A stretch of DNA of 64,000 nucleotides from Sutcliffiella rhizosphaerae (GTDB lineage Bacteria; Bacillota; Bacilli; Bacillales; Bacillaceae_I), in assembly GCF_917563925.1 (NCBI RefSeq), contig NZ_CAKJTJ010000001.1, positions 342,332-406,331 on the forward strand, in the 5' to 3' direction. The notes beneath the pieces are model-generated. The model searched no databases, was not told the origin of the DNA, and saw only the letters and a program-made list of their open reading frames with translations. A program made the translations under genes and the position numbers. Every line of letters starts with the position of its first letter. Within the stretch, counting starts at the first letter, position 1. Shown piece by piece: positions 9,320 to 18,399 of the stretch.

Positions 9320-9424
9320 AGTTGGTGCCAAATAAGTAACAGTTGGTGCGGAAATGCAAGAAGTTCGTGCGAAAGTCACTATAGTTCGTGCCAAAATACA
9401 ACAAGTTCGTGCCAAATCCATATT
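9320..9424. repeat. Degenerate tandem array, five units of exactly 21 bp (array 1)
   Basis: The core AGTTSGTGCSRAA recurs at 9320, 9341, 9362, 9383 and 9404, with variable sequence between the cores. The array sits between the NERD paralogue 1 gene and the ysdC terminator. It leaves an open minus-strand frame encoding repeats such as LART and FART, but this has no ribosome-binding site. Confidence 0.8.
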
Positions 9425-9429
9425 CATCC

Positions 9430-9471
9430 AAAAAACCCCCATTGCTGCACTAAAAAAGGCAAGCAACGGGG
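9430..9471 (-). terminator. ysdC terminator
   Basis: On the minus strand CCCCGTTGCT pairs with AGCAATGGGG (one mismatch), followed by GTTTTTT. Confidence 0.7.
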
Positions 9472-9480
9472 ATTCTCCAA

Positions 9481-10566
9481 TCAATCAAATGTTAATTTAT
9501 TTACTGTGTCTGAATCTAAACGCTTAATTACTTCTCCGATAAGTTTAACTGCGTTTTCATAGTCATCGCGGTGGAGCATTGCTGCGTGAGAGTGAATGTA
9601 GCGAGTCGCGATAGTGATGGAAAGTGCTGGGACACCTTGAGCAGTTAAGTGGATTGCTCCAGAGTCTGTTCCGCCACCTGCAACAGAATCGAATTGATAT
9701 GGAATTTCCATTTCGTCTGCTACATTTGTTACCAAGTCACGTAAGCCTTTGTGTGAGATCATGGACGCATCGTAAAGAATGATTTGTGGTCCTTTCCCCA
9801 TTTTGCTTAGTGCTTCTTTTTCTGTTACACCTGGAGTATCTCCGGCAATTCCTACGTCCACACCGAATCCGATGTCTGGCTGAATTAGGTTAGCGGATGT
9901 TTTTGCTCCACGTAAACCTACTTCTTCTTGAACGGTACCAACTCCGTATACTACGTTTGGATGGTCAGCATCTTTCAAGTATTTTAAAACATCGATAGCA
10001 ATGGCACAGCCGATGCGGTTATCCCATGCTTTGGCAAGTAGCATTTTTTCATTGTTCATTACTGTGAATTCGAAGTAAGGAACGACTTGATCTCCAGGAC
10101 GCACTCCCCACTCCTGTGCTTCTTCACGGCTAGATGCCCCGATATCGATGAACATGTCTTTAATATCTACTGGCTTTTTACGAGCTTCTGGAGGTAGGAT
10201 ATGTGGTGGCTTGGAGCCAATTACCCCTGTTACGTCACCTTTGGACGTTACGATGGTTACTCGTTGTGCAAGCATTACTTGGGACCACCAACCGCCAACC
10301 GTTTGGAAGCGTAGGAAACCACGGTCATCAATATGTGTAATCATAAACCCGACCTCATCCAAGTGTCCAGCAACCATCACTTTTGGTCCGCCAGCTTTAC
10401 CAATTTTCTTGGCAATTAAGCTTCCAAGTCCGTCTGTCATGACTTCATCTGCAAAAGGAGTTATGTATTTTCTCATGATGTCACGTGGTTCTTTTTCATT
10501 GCCAGGTATACCTTTGGCATCAGTTAGGTCTTTCAGCATTGTTAACGTTTCATCAAGCTTAGTCAT
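9481..10566 (-). CDS. ysdC: M42 family metallo-aminopeptidase (YsdC)
   Basis: A 361-residue cytoplasmic dinuclear-metal aminopeptidase of the glutamyl-aminopeptidase/DeblockING type (M42), forming tetrahedral dodecamers in the family. Metal- and catalytic-site motifs are visible: [46 protein letters not shown] and the C-terminal [19 protein letters not shown]. The length is normal. It is separated from the dUTPase gene by 70 bp and has its own terminator. Confidence 0.93.
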   Translation of the reverse strand: MTKLDETLTMLKDLTDAKGIPGNEKEPRDIMRKYITPFADEVMTDGLGSLIAKKIGKAGGPKVMVAGHLDEVGFMITHIDDRGFLRFQTVGGWWSQVMLAQRVTIVTSKGDVTGVIGSKPPHILPPEARKKPVDIKDMFIDIGASSREEAQEWGVRPGDQVVPYFEFTVMNNEKMLLAKAWDNRIGCAIAIDVLKYLKDADHPNVVYGVGTVQEEVGLRGAKTSANLIQPDIGFGVDVGIAGDTPGVTEKEALSKMGKGPQIILYDASMISHKGLRDLVTNVADEMEIPYQFDSVAGGGTDSGAIHLTAQGVPALSITIATRYIHSHAAMLHRDDYENAVKLIGEVIKRLDSDTVNKLTFD

Positions 10567-10636
10567 TATTTCGACCCCCTTAATAATATGAATCCAACAA
10601 TCATTATACAGAAAAGTATTTTTATTGTAAAAAGAA

Positions 10637-11125
10637 TTAATAGCCTTGTTGCTGACGTTGGTGATTCACTTTGTTTTTAGCCATGTATGCAGCCTCTACT
10701 TCCTCCCACGAGAAACCTAGCATTTCGCCCAAGTTCATATAGTTATCTACTAACACAGCATAGTTTATTTCTGATATATCATTTTTAAACACGGATATTA
10801 AAGAATATACTTGATTGAATTGGGATGTAAGAGAATCCTTCTTTTCTGCCATTCTTGGAGGTAACTCATTTCCATATCCAAAGGTTAGTCCAAGTGATAG
10901 GATAAAATGAACTCCATCCACGTATTCTTCTAGAATGACAGTGCGTTCTGCAGATGGTTTCACACTCCAAAATTTGAAACAGCGCGTTTCATTCGCAAGT
11001 TCACCAAGTTCCACTAAAAGTGCCAGAATTTTTTCATTGATTAAGTCTTCTTTTCGCAGCCCATGTTGGGATTCTATTTTTTCATCTAATTCTTTTTGCA
11101 TTTCTAATAAAATTGTAAAGTTCAT
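10637..11125 (-). CDS. Dimeric (all-alpha) dUTP diphosphatase
   Basis: The protein hydrolyses dUTP to dUMP and PPi, keeping uracil out of DNA and feeding thymidylate synthesis. The motif [19 protein letters not shown] with its metal-binding acidic residues and the second motif [15 protein letters not shown] identify the MazG-like dimeric dUTPase family. I chose the ATG at 11125 because AGAGG is about 9 nt upstream. Upstream codons to 11236 have no such signal. It is divergent from ysdB. Confidence 0.88.
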   Translation of the reverse strand: MNFTILLEMQKELDEKIESQHGLRKEDLINEKILALLVELGELANETRCFKFWSVKPSAERTVILEEYVDGVHFILSLGLTFGYGNELPPRMAEKKDSLTSQFNQVYSLISVFKNDISEINYAVLVDNYMNLGEMLGFSWEEVEAAYMAKNKVNHQRQQQGY

Positions 11126-11162
11126 AGGTACTACCTCTTTTAATATTATTTTTTTAAAAAAA

Positions 11163-11188
11163 CGAAACCTTTTCTCTCCTTGCTCGTA
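11163..11188 (+). promoter_or_regulatory. Sigma-W-type ECF promoter of ysdB
   Basis: CGAAAC (11163-11168), a 16-bp spacer and CGTA (11185-11188) match the sigma-W consensus TGAAAC-N16-CGTA except for one base. The spacing to the ysdB start (50 bp) fits. B. subtilis ysdB is a sigma-W regulon member. Confidence 0.75.
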
Positions 11189-11238
11189 TATAAGATATTT
11201 TATAATAAATGCATTATTTTTGCGAAGGAGTAACAATT

Positions 11239-11625
11239 ATGTTTATGATTCTCATTCGTCTAGCATTGCTTGCCCTTGTTGTCTTCATTATTTATTCTAT
11301 CTTTAAGTATCTCCTTAATCCTAAACGGAAACTGGAGATAGCCCATGAACAGAAGAACTTTTTTTTGCTCGATCAGAAAAATAATGTAAGAAAGAATTTT
11401 CTTCTAACATACAAGGGAATCATGTTTGAAGGGGAAAAATACCTTGGAACAACCGAGAGAGCATTTGAAGTAATCTCAATTTTTATTTGGTCAAAGAATC
11501 CTGAGATGTTGCAAGGGTTAAAAAGGCAAGATTTTGAGTATATTCAAAAAGAAATCAGAAAACAGTATCCCGATGCACTGATTGATTGGAAGAGCCCAAT
11601 CAAGGAATTCTTAAAAGAAAAATAA
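11239..11625 (+). CDS. ysdB: Sigma-W pathway protein YsdB
   Basis: A 128-residue protein with one N-terminal membrane helix (about 2-22) followed by a soluble cytoplasmic region. Its position next to ysdC/ysdA and its sequence match YsdB, a cell-envelope stress protein of unknown biochemical role. AAGGAG at 11225-11230 is 8 nt before the ATG at 11239. A sigma-W-type promoter lies directly upstream. Confidence 0.85.
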   Translation: MFMILIRLALLALVVFIIYSIFKYLLNPKRKLEIAHEQKNFFLLDQKNNVRKNFLLTYKGIMFEGEKYLGTTERAFEVISIFIWSKNPEMLQGLKRQDFEYIQKEIRKQYPDALIDWKSPIKEFLKEK

Positions 11626-11661
11626 AGAGGTTGGTGCCAATTTATGGCTTCAACCTCTTTT
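11624..11661. terminator. Bidirectional terminator between ysdB and the TVP38 gene
   Basis: AAAGAGGTTG and CAACCTCTTT pair with A- and T-rich flanks. The left arm abuts the ysdB stop and the right arm overlaps the 3' end of the converging gene. Confidence 0.75.
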
Positions 11662-12237
11662 ATATTGCTTTTCTTTTTGAAAAAACTGTTCCCATTTCAT
11701 TACCACGACCCTTTGTCTCATGACTAACATAAGGAGGAGTAATAGAACAAGTACCACTAGCATTGCGGTTGGAGAAAATTCTGTAATAAATTGTCCAAAA
11801 ATCGTATAGATGATAGCGAGTGGTATATTGGTAATCAGTGACGCCCTCGCATATTTATGGAAATTCTTTGTCGTTTCAATTAGACAAAGTGACAGCAGAT
11901 GAAAATGGATAAAGGGGATAAGGCGCATGACCGTAATTTGACCCACACTGAAATTTGCCTTTGAACCAAAAAGCCTTTCTTTCATATTTAAGATTTTGGC
12001 AAAAATTCGTGGAAACTGTTGATATAAAAAATAAAAGAATAGACTAGATAAGGTCAAGCCTACGATAGAATATATACTCCCAATAAGTCCACCAAATAAT
12101 GCACCACCTGCAATGCAGATAATGACGACTGGAATAAATAGAATTTGCCTTACTATATGAAATAGCAGAAAGCCAAGAGAGGCCAGCAACCAGTGACTTT
12201 CAATCACGACAAAAAGCACTTCCAGTTTTTCGTCCAT
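11650..12237 (-). CDS. TVP38/TMEM64 family (VTT domain) membrane protein
   Basis: A 195-residue polytopic membrane protein with about five hydrophobic segments. It has the VTT/SNARE-associated-domain features: the glycine-rich re-entrant segment IAGGALFGGLIGSIYSIVGLTLSSLFFYFL and the conserved MRLIPFIHFHLLSLC with an Arg in the membrane region. B. subtilis YtxB is a family member. DedA/VTT proteins have been linked to lipid scrambling or carrier recycling. The specific role here is not shown by the sequence. Confidence 0.82.
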   Translation of the reverse strand: MDEKLEVLFVVIESHWLLASLGFLLFHIVRQILFIPVVIICIAGGALFGGLIGSIYSIVGLTLSSLFFYFLYQQFPRIFAKILNMKERLFGSKANFSVGQITVMRLIPFIHFHLLSLCLIETTKNFHKYARASLITNIPLAIIYTIFGQFITEFSPTAMLVVLVLLLLLMLVMRQRVVVMKWEQFFQKEKQYKRG

Positions 12238-12298
12238 ATGGCATGCCTCCCTTGCTGTGTTAGTTAATCTTATTCTTGTCGTTATTAATTATGATAGC

Positions 12299-12568
12299 TT
12301 ATCCGATAAAGAAATAATACCCCCATGCCATTGCATGGATAATTGTTAGCATCGGCAATCCCAATCTAAAGGATAGATGCTTCGTTTTATGGCGAAATGT
12401 GTTCATTCCGATCCATTCTCCAAGCGGTCCTCCCAGCAAAGCAATCCCCCACAGATGCAATTCTGGAACTCTCCACTTCTGTTGAATAGCTCGCCTTTTA
12501 TCAACTTTCATGACAACGAAACCAATTATATTTATTAATAGATAATAGCCGATAAGTACTTCCATCAT
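12299..12568 (-). CDS. ysdA: DUF1294 family membrane protein (YsdA)
   Basis: A small membrane protein (89 aa) with the DUF1294 signature: an N-terminal helix, KVDKRRAIQQKWRVPE, and LWGIALLGGPLGEWIGMNTFRHKTKH. The actual start may be the second ATG (12565), which is better spaced from GGGAGG. The function of the family is unknown. Its location near rplT is conserved in Bacillus. Confidence 0.85.
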   Translation of the reverse strand: MMEVLIGYYLLINIIGFVVMKVDKRRAIQQKWRVPELHLWGIALLGGPLGEWIGMNTFRHKTKHLSFRLGLPMLTIIHAMAWGYYFFIG

Positions 12569-12763
12569 ATCCTCCCAGTAGTAAAAGTGTGCATAGGCTT
12601 TTATGCAGATATATCTCTATTTTACAACACAAAATAAAAGAAGTCCGACTTGCGCCTGTATCTAACTTTTTTTAATGGATAAACAAGAAACCAAAATTGT
12701 CTTTTACCGTCTAATTAGTACAATTAAATAATTGTAAATGAATGACAATAGGAGGTTATTGTA

Positions 12764-13423
12764 TTGATTAGGCTCTATGTTTTTATACTGATTTTAGTAC
12801 TAGTTTTTATGACAGCTTGCAGCCCTCTAACAGAAAAGACGATAATAATCGAGAATGAACCTTTAAGTGAAGCTGATGGGGGAGAAAATGAAGTTAAAAA
12901 TGAACCTCCAAGTTCCACTGAAGAAGAAATACTTTTGGAGAAAAGCGTATCATTACTTTCTTCTTTAGAACATCTTAAATGGGAAGAAATAACTGAAATC
13001 TCCCATCCAGATGGTGTGGTTTTCTCGAGCTTCGCAAATATAGGTAGTTTTGATGCGGCAGAGGTAGTTTTAGCTAAAGAAGAGTTGACTGGGAATGATC
13101 ATGAAATCCTTTGGGGCCATGACCTTCTTTCTGGGAAAGAAATAACTGCAACGAAAGCAAACTATGTAGATAAATACTTATTCCATACCATAATGGGTGA
13201 ACCTGTAAACTATGAAACTGTTACTTATAACAGCTCATCTGTAAATAGTGGCGGCACATTAAACACCATATCAGAAAATTACCCAGATGCTAAATACGTA
13301 GAATACTACTCAAAAGCAACAGACGAAAGTGGAGTTACTTGGCAAGCTATGCGATTTGTCTTCAAAGAACACCAAGAGGAGTGGCTTTTGTATGCGATTG
13401 TAAGAGATGTGCATAGTCCATAA
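12764..13423 (+). CDS. Putative lipoprotein of unknown function
   Basis: A 219-residue protein with a signal peptide ending in a lipobox-like FMTAC (Cys at residue 19), so it is probably lipid-anchored on the outer face of the membrane. The linker is acidic and rich in Glu/Asn/Ser/Pro (about 20-55), followed by a soluble domain with no motif I recognise. GGAGG lies about 8 nt before the TTG start. It lies between ysdA and the ribosomal protein genes on the opposite strand, where I know of no B. subtilis equivalent. Confidence 0.75.
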   Translation: MIRLYVFILILVLVFMTACSPLTEKTIIIENEPLSEADGGENEVKNEPPSSTEEEILLEKSVSLLSSLEHLKWEEITEISHPDGVVFSSFANIGSFDAAEVVLAKEELTGNDHEILWGHDLLSGKEITATKANYVDKYLFHTIMGEPVNYETVTYNSSSVNSGGTLNTISENYPDAKYVEYYSKATDESGVTWQAMRFVFKEHQEEWLLYAIVRDVHSP

Positions 13424-13503
13424 GAAAAGATCGGGTTTCTTCTTCTAGACAAAGAGACTCATATCTTTGAGAAGCTAAACCTTTCTTAATTTTTTTAATA
13501 AAT

Positions 13504-13537
13504 AAAAAAACTGTAGACAACTTCAGGTTGTCTACAG
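13504..13537 (-). terminator. infC-rpmI-rplT operon terminator
   Basis: On the minus strand CTGTAGACAAC and GTTGTCTACAG form a perfect 11-bp stem followed by TTTTTTTATT. Confidence 0.9.
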
Positions 13538-13548
13538 ATGTTTTTAAA

Positions 13549-13908
13549 TTATTTGTTTAAGCTGTTTTTTGCAGCTGTTGCTAATTCAGCAAATGCTTTT
13601 TCATCACTAACTGCAAGTTCCGCTAACATTTTACGGTTAACTTCAATACCAGCTACTTTTAAACCGTGCATTAGACGGCTGTAAGAAAGACCATTCATGC
13701 GAGCCGCTGCGTTGATACGAGCGATCCAAAGCTTACGGAAGTCGCGCTTCTTTTGGCGACGATCGCGGTAAGCGTACATTAAGGATTTCATTACTTGTTG
13801 GTTTGCTACTTTATATAAAGTGTGTTTAGAACCGTAATAACCTTTAGCTAATTTGATGACTTTTTTACGACGTTGGCGTGTTACTGTACCGCCTTTAACT
13901 CTTGGCAT
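13549..13908 (-). CDS. rplT: 50S ribosomal protein L20
   Basis: A 119-residue 23S rRNA-binding protein essential for early 50S assembly. The N-terminus [20 protein letters not shown] and the conserved [19 protein letters not shown] are diagnostic. In Bacillus L20 also binds the infC leader and represses the operon by attenuation. It is the last gene of infC-rpmI-rplT. Confidence 0.99.
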   Translation of the reverse strand: MPRVKGGTVTRQRRKKVIKLAKGYYGSKHTLYKVANQQVMKSLMYAYRDRRQKKRDFRKLWIARINAAARMNGLSYSRLMHGLKVAGIEVNRKMLAELAVSDEKAFAELATAAKNSLNK

Positions 13909-13934
13909 TTTGTGTACCTCCTAATTTAAAAATA

Positions 13935-14135
13935 TTATCTTAAGTTGTCTAACATGTGACGAATGCGTTTGAAATCACCTTTGCTCACTACTGCTGCTTT
14001 ACGTAGTTTACGCTTTTGCTTTTGAGTCTTGTTAGCGAACATATGACTTGTATATGCGTGAGAACGCTTCAGTTTACCAGATCCAGTTTTCTTGAATCTT
14101 TTCGCTGATCCGCGATGAGTTTTCATTTTAGGCAT
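13935..14135 (-). CDS. rpmI: 50S ribosomal protein L35
   Basis: A small basic ribosomal protein (66 aa) with the family start [20 protein letters not shown]. It lies between infC and rplT with short spacers, the standard operon order. Confidence 0.99.
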   Translation of the reverse strand: MPKMKTHRGSAKRFKKTGSGKLKRSHAYTSHMFANKTQKQKRKLRKAAVVSKGDFKRIRHMLDNLR

Positions 14136-14156
14136 TGGAGTTCCTCCTCATATGAA

Positions 14157-14675
14157 TTACTTTTCGTTTTTTGGTGCCAAAATTAAGAACATGCTACGTC
14201 CATCCATTTTTGGATGAGACTCAACTGTGGAAACTTCTGCACATGCAGCTGAAAAACGATCCAGCACACGCTGACCGATTTCCTTATGTGTTATGGCACG
14301 ACCCTTGAAACGGATTGAAGCCTTTACTTTGTCTCCTTTTTCAAGGAATTTAATTGCATTGCGAAGTTTTGTGTTGAAGTCATGCTCATCAATAGTAGGA
14401 CTTAAACGAACTTCCTTTAAGCTGATAACTTTTTGGTTTTTACGCGCTTCTTTATCTTTCTTCTGTTGCTCGAAACGGAACTTTCCATAGTCCATAATCC
14501 GGCATACAGGAGGTTTTGCATTAGGCGCAACCATTACTAAGTCAAGATTTGCACGGGTTGCAATCTCAAGCGCTTCTACTTTAGATTTAATCCCAAGCTG
14601 GTCTCCATTTTGACCGATTAGACGAACTTCACGAGCACGAATGCCTTCGTTTACCATCATGTCCTTGCTAATAAT
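14157..14675 (-). CDS. infC: Translation initiation factor IF-3 (ATT start codon)
   Basis: IF-3 binds the 30S subunit and checks start-codon pairing. N- and C-terminal domains are both complete ([57 protein letters not shown]). No ATG or GTG fits the N-terminus. GGAGG followed six bases later by ATT-ATT-AGC-AAG-GAC gives the sequence IISKD, and B. subtilis IF-3 begins MISKD from the equivalent codon. Non-canonical AUU starts of infC permit IF-3 autoregulation. This start makes 172 residues. Longer ATG-initiated versions reach into the leader. Confidence 0.95.
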   Translation of the reverse strand: MISKDMMVNEGIRAREVRLIGQNGDQLGIKSKVEALEIATRANLDLVMVAPNAKPPVCRIMDYGKFRFEQQKKDKEARKNQKVISLKEVRLSPTIDEHDFNTKLRNAIKFLEKGDKVKASIRFKGRAITHKEIGQRVLDRFSAACAEVSTVESHPKMDGRSMFLILAPKNEK

Positions 14676-14890
14676 TAGCCACCTCCAAGGTTTTTTCCGA
14701 ACACCGTTTGACGAACAATTTACCGCACATTGTAGAACAAAAAAGTGTGGGTGCACATAGACACCCACACTTTACGATTTACTAAGTAAAAGTTAACTTT
14801 TGTCGTAAAACCTGCCAACTGCCAATTGCGTCAATCAGGTGAGAAGCGGGTGCTTCTTCTTGTTCTCAAACAAGTATTCTTTTTTGACCT
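14676..14890 (-). promoter_or_regulatory. L20-type leader of infC-rpmI-rplT
   Basis: The 5' UTR contains a strong leader terminator: on the minus strand AAAGTGTGGGTG and CACCCACACTTT followed by TTTG (14739-14773), between the promoter and infC. This is the layout of the Firmicute L20 leader, where L20 binding promotes termination. The L20-binding structure was not resolved by eye. Confidence 0.75.
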
Positions 14891-14895
14891 TGTTA

Positions 14896-14925
14896 AATAT
14901 ATCATTAATGATAATCGATTGTCAA
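14896..14925 (-). promoter_or_regulatory. infC operon promoter
   Basis: TTGACA (14920-14925), 18-bp spacer, TATATT (14896-14901) on the minus strand. Confidence 0.75.
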
Positions 14926-15092
14926 GAATTCGTATATTAATTGAAACAACGTTTTAAATTCTATCAGATTAATTCTTGATGTGCAATACTTTTTTATTGG
15001 TGATGAGTTTCTGCTAGAAGTACCGGGATTTCCGGATGTGTTTTAGTCAACGATGATAGGGAAAAACCAAATACCTTTAGTAGCATCTACTC

Positions 15093-17024
15093 TTACTTTT
15101 TGACTACCTTTACTAACTCATCCACAAATTTCTCAAGGGAAACTGTTTCTGATTTTTGTTCGCCATATTTGCGCACATTTACTGCTCGATCTTGGATTTC
15201 ATTGTCCCCTAACACTAGCATATATGGAATCTTTTGCATTTGTGCTTCACGGATTTTGTAGCCAATTTTTTCATTCCGCTCATCCATTTCGACGCGAATG
15301 CCTTTGGATTTCAAGCGGTCCTGTACTTCTTTTGCATATTCAAAGTGTGCATCAGGAGAAACCGGAATAACTTGGACTTGTACCGGTGCAAGCCAAGCAG
15401 GGAAGGCTCCTTTGTACTCTTCAATTAAGAAAGCAACGAAGCGTTCCATCGTAGAAACCACTCCACGGTGAATAACTACTGGACGGTGTTGTTTTCCATC
15501 TTCTCCAACATACGTCAAATCGAATTTTTCTGGCAGTAAGAAGTCCAGCTGGACAGTAGAAAGAGTTTCTTCTTTACCAAGTGCTGTTTTTACTTGTACA
15601 TCAAGTTTTGGACCATAGAATGCTGCTTCATCTATAGCTTCGAAATAATCTAAGTTAAGCTCATCCATGGCATCCTTCAACATAGTTTGTGCTTTTTCCC
15701 ACATTGCATCATCATCAAAGTACTTTTCTTTGTTTTCTGGATCGCGATAGGAAAGGCGGAATGAATAATCTTCAAAACCAAAGTCTTTATACACTTCAAG
15801 AACCAAGTTCACTACACGCTTTAACTCATCCTTAATTTGATCTGGACGAACAAAGATATGTGCATCATTCAAAGTCATTCCTCTTACACGTTGAAGTCCA
15901 GCTAAAGCGCCAGACATCTCGTAACGGTGCATTGTCCCAAGCTCTGCTATACGGACTGGAAGCTGGCGATAACTGTGGATACTGTTTTTATAGACCATCA
16001 TGTGGTGCGGACAGTTCATCGGACGTAAAACAAGCTGTTCGTTATCCATTTCCATTGGTGGAAACATCCCGTCTTGGTAATGATCCCAGTGACCAGAAGT
16101 TTTATAAAGCTCGACACTTCCCATAACTGGAGTATAAACGTGATCATAACCAAGTTCTACCTCTTTATCGACAATATATCGTTCAATTACACGGCGAACC
16201 GTTGCACCTTTAGGCAACCATAGTGGCAACCCTTGGCCTACCTTTTGTGAATTGAAGAACAGGTCAAGCTCTTTTCCGATTTTTCGGTGATCACGTTCTT
16301 TTGCTTCCTCCAATAGGCGAAGATGCTCATCAAGCTCTGCTTTTTTGAAAAAGGCTGTACCATAAATACGTTGTAGCATTTTGTTTTTGCTGTCGCCTCT
16401 CCAATATGCTCCCGCAATACTTAAAAGCTTAAATTCTTTAATTTTCCCAGTGGAAGGAACATGAATCCCACGGCAAAGGTCATAAAATTCTCCTTGCTCA
16501 TAAATAGAGATTATTTCACCTTCAGGAAGTTCACGAATTAACTCAAGCTTTAATTCATCACCGATTTCTTCATAGCGACGTAAAGCGTCTTCTCTTGAAA
16601 CCTCTACCCGGACAACATCCAAGTTTTCGTTTACGATTTTCTTCATTTCTTTTTCGATTTTCAGAAGATCAGCAGGAGTTAATGATTCTTCCATATCAAT
16701 GTCATAATAGAATCCATTTTCAATCACTGGGCCAATCCCAAGTTTGACATTACCATATAATCGTTTAATTGCCTGTGCCATTAGATGGGCAGTGCTATGA
16801 CGCATGATTTCGAGAGCTTCTTGTGAATCTTGGACAACGATACTTATTTCTCCATCCTTATGAATAGGAGTTCTTAAATCAATTAATTCTCCATTTAGTT
16901 TTCCGGCTATAGCCTTCTTTTTCAAGCCTGGGCTAATGGATGCAGCGATATCTTCTGTTGTGGTGCCCTGCTCAAACTCCTTTATCGCTCCGTCTGGAAA
17001 TGTGATTTTCAAAATGTCAGACAT
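15093..17024 (-). CDS. thrS: Threonine-tRNA ligase
   Basis: A class II synthetase of 643 aa. The domain order is TGS ([20 protein letters not shown]), the second additional editing domain with [13 protein letters not shown], the catalytic core with [12 protein letters not shown] and [17 protein letters not shown], and the C-terminal anticodon-binding domain ([15 protein letters not shown]). The ATG at 17024 is preferred because AGAGGTG is spaced correctly, whereas the GTG at 17033 lies within that site. Controlled by the upstream T-box. Confidence 0.98.
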   Translation of the reverse strand: MSDILKITFPDGAIKEFEQGTTTEDIAASISPGLKKKAIAGKLNGELIDLRTPIHKDGEISIVVQDSQEALEIMRHSTAHLMAQAIKRLYGNVKLGIGPVIENGFYYDIDMEESLTPADLLKIEKEMKKIVNENLDVVRVEVSREDALRRYEEIGDELKLELIRELPEGEIISIYEQGEFYDLCRGIHVPSTGKIKEFKLLSIAGAYWRGDSKNKMLQRIYGTAFFKKAELDEHLRLLEEAKERDHRKIGKELDLFFNSQKVGQGLPLWLPKGATVRRVIERYIVDKEVELGYDHVYTPVMGSVELYKTSGHWDHYQDGMFPPMEMDNEQLVLRPMNCPHHMMVYKNSIHSYRQLPVRIAELGTMHRYEMSGALAGLQRVRGMTLNDAHIFVRPDQIKDELKRVVNLVLEVYKDFGFEDYSFRLSYRDPENKEKYFDDDAMWEKAQTMLKDAMDELNLDYFEAIDEAAFYGPKLDVQVKTALGKEETLSTVQLDFLLPEKFDLTYVGEDGKQHRPVVIHRGVVSTMERFVAFLIEEYKGAFPAWLAPVQVQVIPVSPDAHFEYAKEVQDRLKSKGIRVEMDERNEKIGYKIREAQMQKIPYMLVLGDNEIQDRAVNVRKYGEQKSETVSLEKFVDELVKVVKK

Positions 17025-17133
17025 CCCTGTCACCTCTTTAATAAATTTTTAATAAGGCTCTTTTCAAAAAGAGTCCGTTACTCACAGAAAAAGGTTATTC
17101 AAAGAACTCTTATGAAAAAAACCTTAAATAAAT

Positions 17134-17350
17134 AAAAAAACCCGCCCCTTGTATAGACAAGGGACGAGTTTAATATCCGTGTTTCCACCCAAATTCCCAT
17201 CTAAATATATAGATGGCTTCATTCGTGTATAACGAGGGTTCTCCCCGTCAACAGCTACTTGTGAGTTCACTGTTGAAGTTCAGAGGTGGTAAGTAGTTTA
17301 CTTATGCCAGGAAGCTTGCAGCCAGTGACTTCCCTCTCTAAAGACCATCA
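17134..17350 (-). promoter_or_regulatory. T-box riboswitch of thrS (tRNA-Thr responsive)
   Basis: A terminator (AACTCGTCCCTTG / CAAGGGGCGGGTT plus T-run, about 17137-17172) follows a T-box that reads GGGTGGAAACACGG (complement 17177-17190), more divergent than usual. The TGGA bulge would pair with a U discriminator, as in Bacillus tRNA-Thr. The stem I specifier loop carries ACC followed by A (17288-17290). I could not settle the promoter further upstream. Confidence 0.88.
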
Positions 17351-17450
17351 TAATACACTCTTGTCCTCATCAAAACTTTTGGGCTATAAAATTAAAATGG
17401 ATTATGTAGGTTATTATATTCTCCAAAATCCAGAAAATCAAGTCCGCAAA

Positions 17451-18287
17451 TTAATCAATTTTGCTTTTATTTTGCCCAAAGTAATGAAATGGTAAAACAA
17501 CCACACGTTCTTCAAATATATTCTTAATGGTTTCCACAAGCTGATGTTCAGCATTATCTGTGTATAAGTAAAGTTTTTTAGGTGATATTGAGACAAGTGG
17601 TGCCAATACGACGGAATCGATATAGTAGGAATAATTATTGAAATGAGTTCGGTTCATATATTTTATCAACTGACTTTTTGGTATAAGTTTGAACGTCTTA
17701 TCGTAAAAGTCAAATTGATATTGATAAAGCAAGTGGAGCTCCTCCATTTTAGGTTCTGTGGTCGTAAGCAAATTACGAAGTTGATGGATGAATGACTGAT
17801 ATTCCTGTTCCAATTTATATTCATCAATAGCTGATTCCAAGTAGATGTGAATGGATTCAAAGTACTTTTTCAACCTAAATGTAAGAAATGAATCGAATGA
17901 AAAGGAAATAGGCTTTTCAAAGAAAGCATCCATAACATTTTCTAGAATATTCTCTCTTTGCTCAACAGAAGGAAGGTTCGGGATATCTGATCGTTCACCT
18001 AATAGCAGGGATTGTAGAATGCATAGAATTTGTTCCTGCTCTTCCACGTCCTTAAAGTAGTATGTGTTTTCTAGTATAGACATCACCCATTCAGTTATTT
18101 TCACCCCTTGAATATACTGCTTGAACACCGGAATGATGGTGTTTTTAATAAATAATTTATCCTTTGATTCCACAACAATTTTTTCTTTATGTAAAGAAAG
18201 GATAGAATCACTTTCAGGATTTTTTTGAAGCAGGCTCATAAATACTGCTAAAGCATCTGTTTCTTTTCGAAAGGAAATCTCAAACAA
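17451..18287 (-). CDS. ytxC: Sporulation protein YtxC
   Basis: A 278-residue protein of the YtxC family, conserved in spore formers upstream of thrS and of unknown biochemical function. The most conserved-looking segment is FDSFLTFRLKKYF. The TTG at 18287 is preferred over more upstream codons because AAGGGGGG is 7 nt upstream and the resulting length matches B. subtilis YtxC. It is followed by the thrS leader region. Confidence 0.85.
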   Translation of the reverse strand: MFEISFRKETDALAVFMSLLQKNPESDSILSLHKEKIVVESKDKLFIKNTIIPVFKQYIQGVKITEWVMSILENTYYFKDVEEQEQILCILQSLLLGERSDIPNLPSVEQRENILENVMDAFFEKPISFSFDSFLTFRLKKYFESIHIYLESAIDEYKLEQEYQSFIHQLRNLLTTTEPKMEELHLLYQYQFDFYDKTFKLIPKSQLIKYMNRTHFNNYSYYIDSVVLAPLVSISPKKLYLYTDNAEHQLVETIKNIFEERVVVLPFHYFGQNKSKID

Positions 18288-18355
18288 GTTTGTCCCCCCT
18301 TTGTTACACCTGCTTCTATGTATATGGGGAGGATTGGTCAAAAATGTATAAATTA

Positions 18356-18389
18356 TCAAAAATAAGCGCCTCCTCTTAAAAGGAGACGC
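18356..18389 (-). terminator. Terminator between the lipid kinase gene and ytxC
   Basis: On the minus strand GCGTCTCC and GGAGGCGC pair with one mismatch, followed by TTATTTTT. Confidence 0.75.
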
Positions 18390-18399
18390 ATACTATTAT

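Noticed and set aside
9320..9424. CRISPR array as an explanation for the 21-bp repeats
   Set aside because: The conserved core is only about 13 bp and degenerate, the filler is about 8 bp, and no cas gene is in the window.
9284..9484. 66-residue minus-strand ORF with LART-like repeats
   Set aside because: Its repeats are a by-product of the 21-bp array, it overlaps the ysdC terminator, and it has no start signal.
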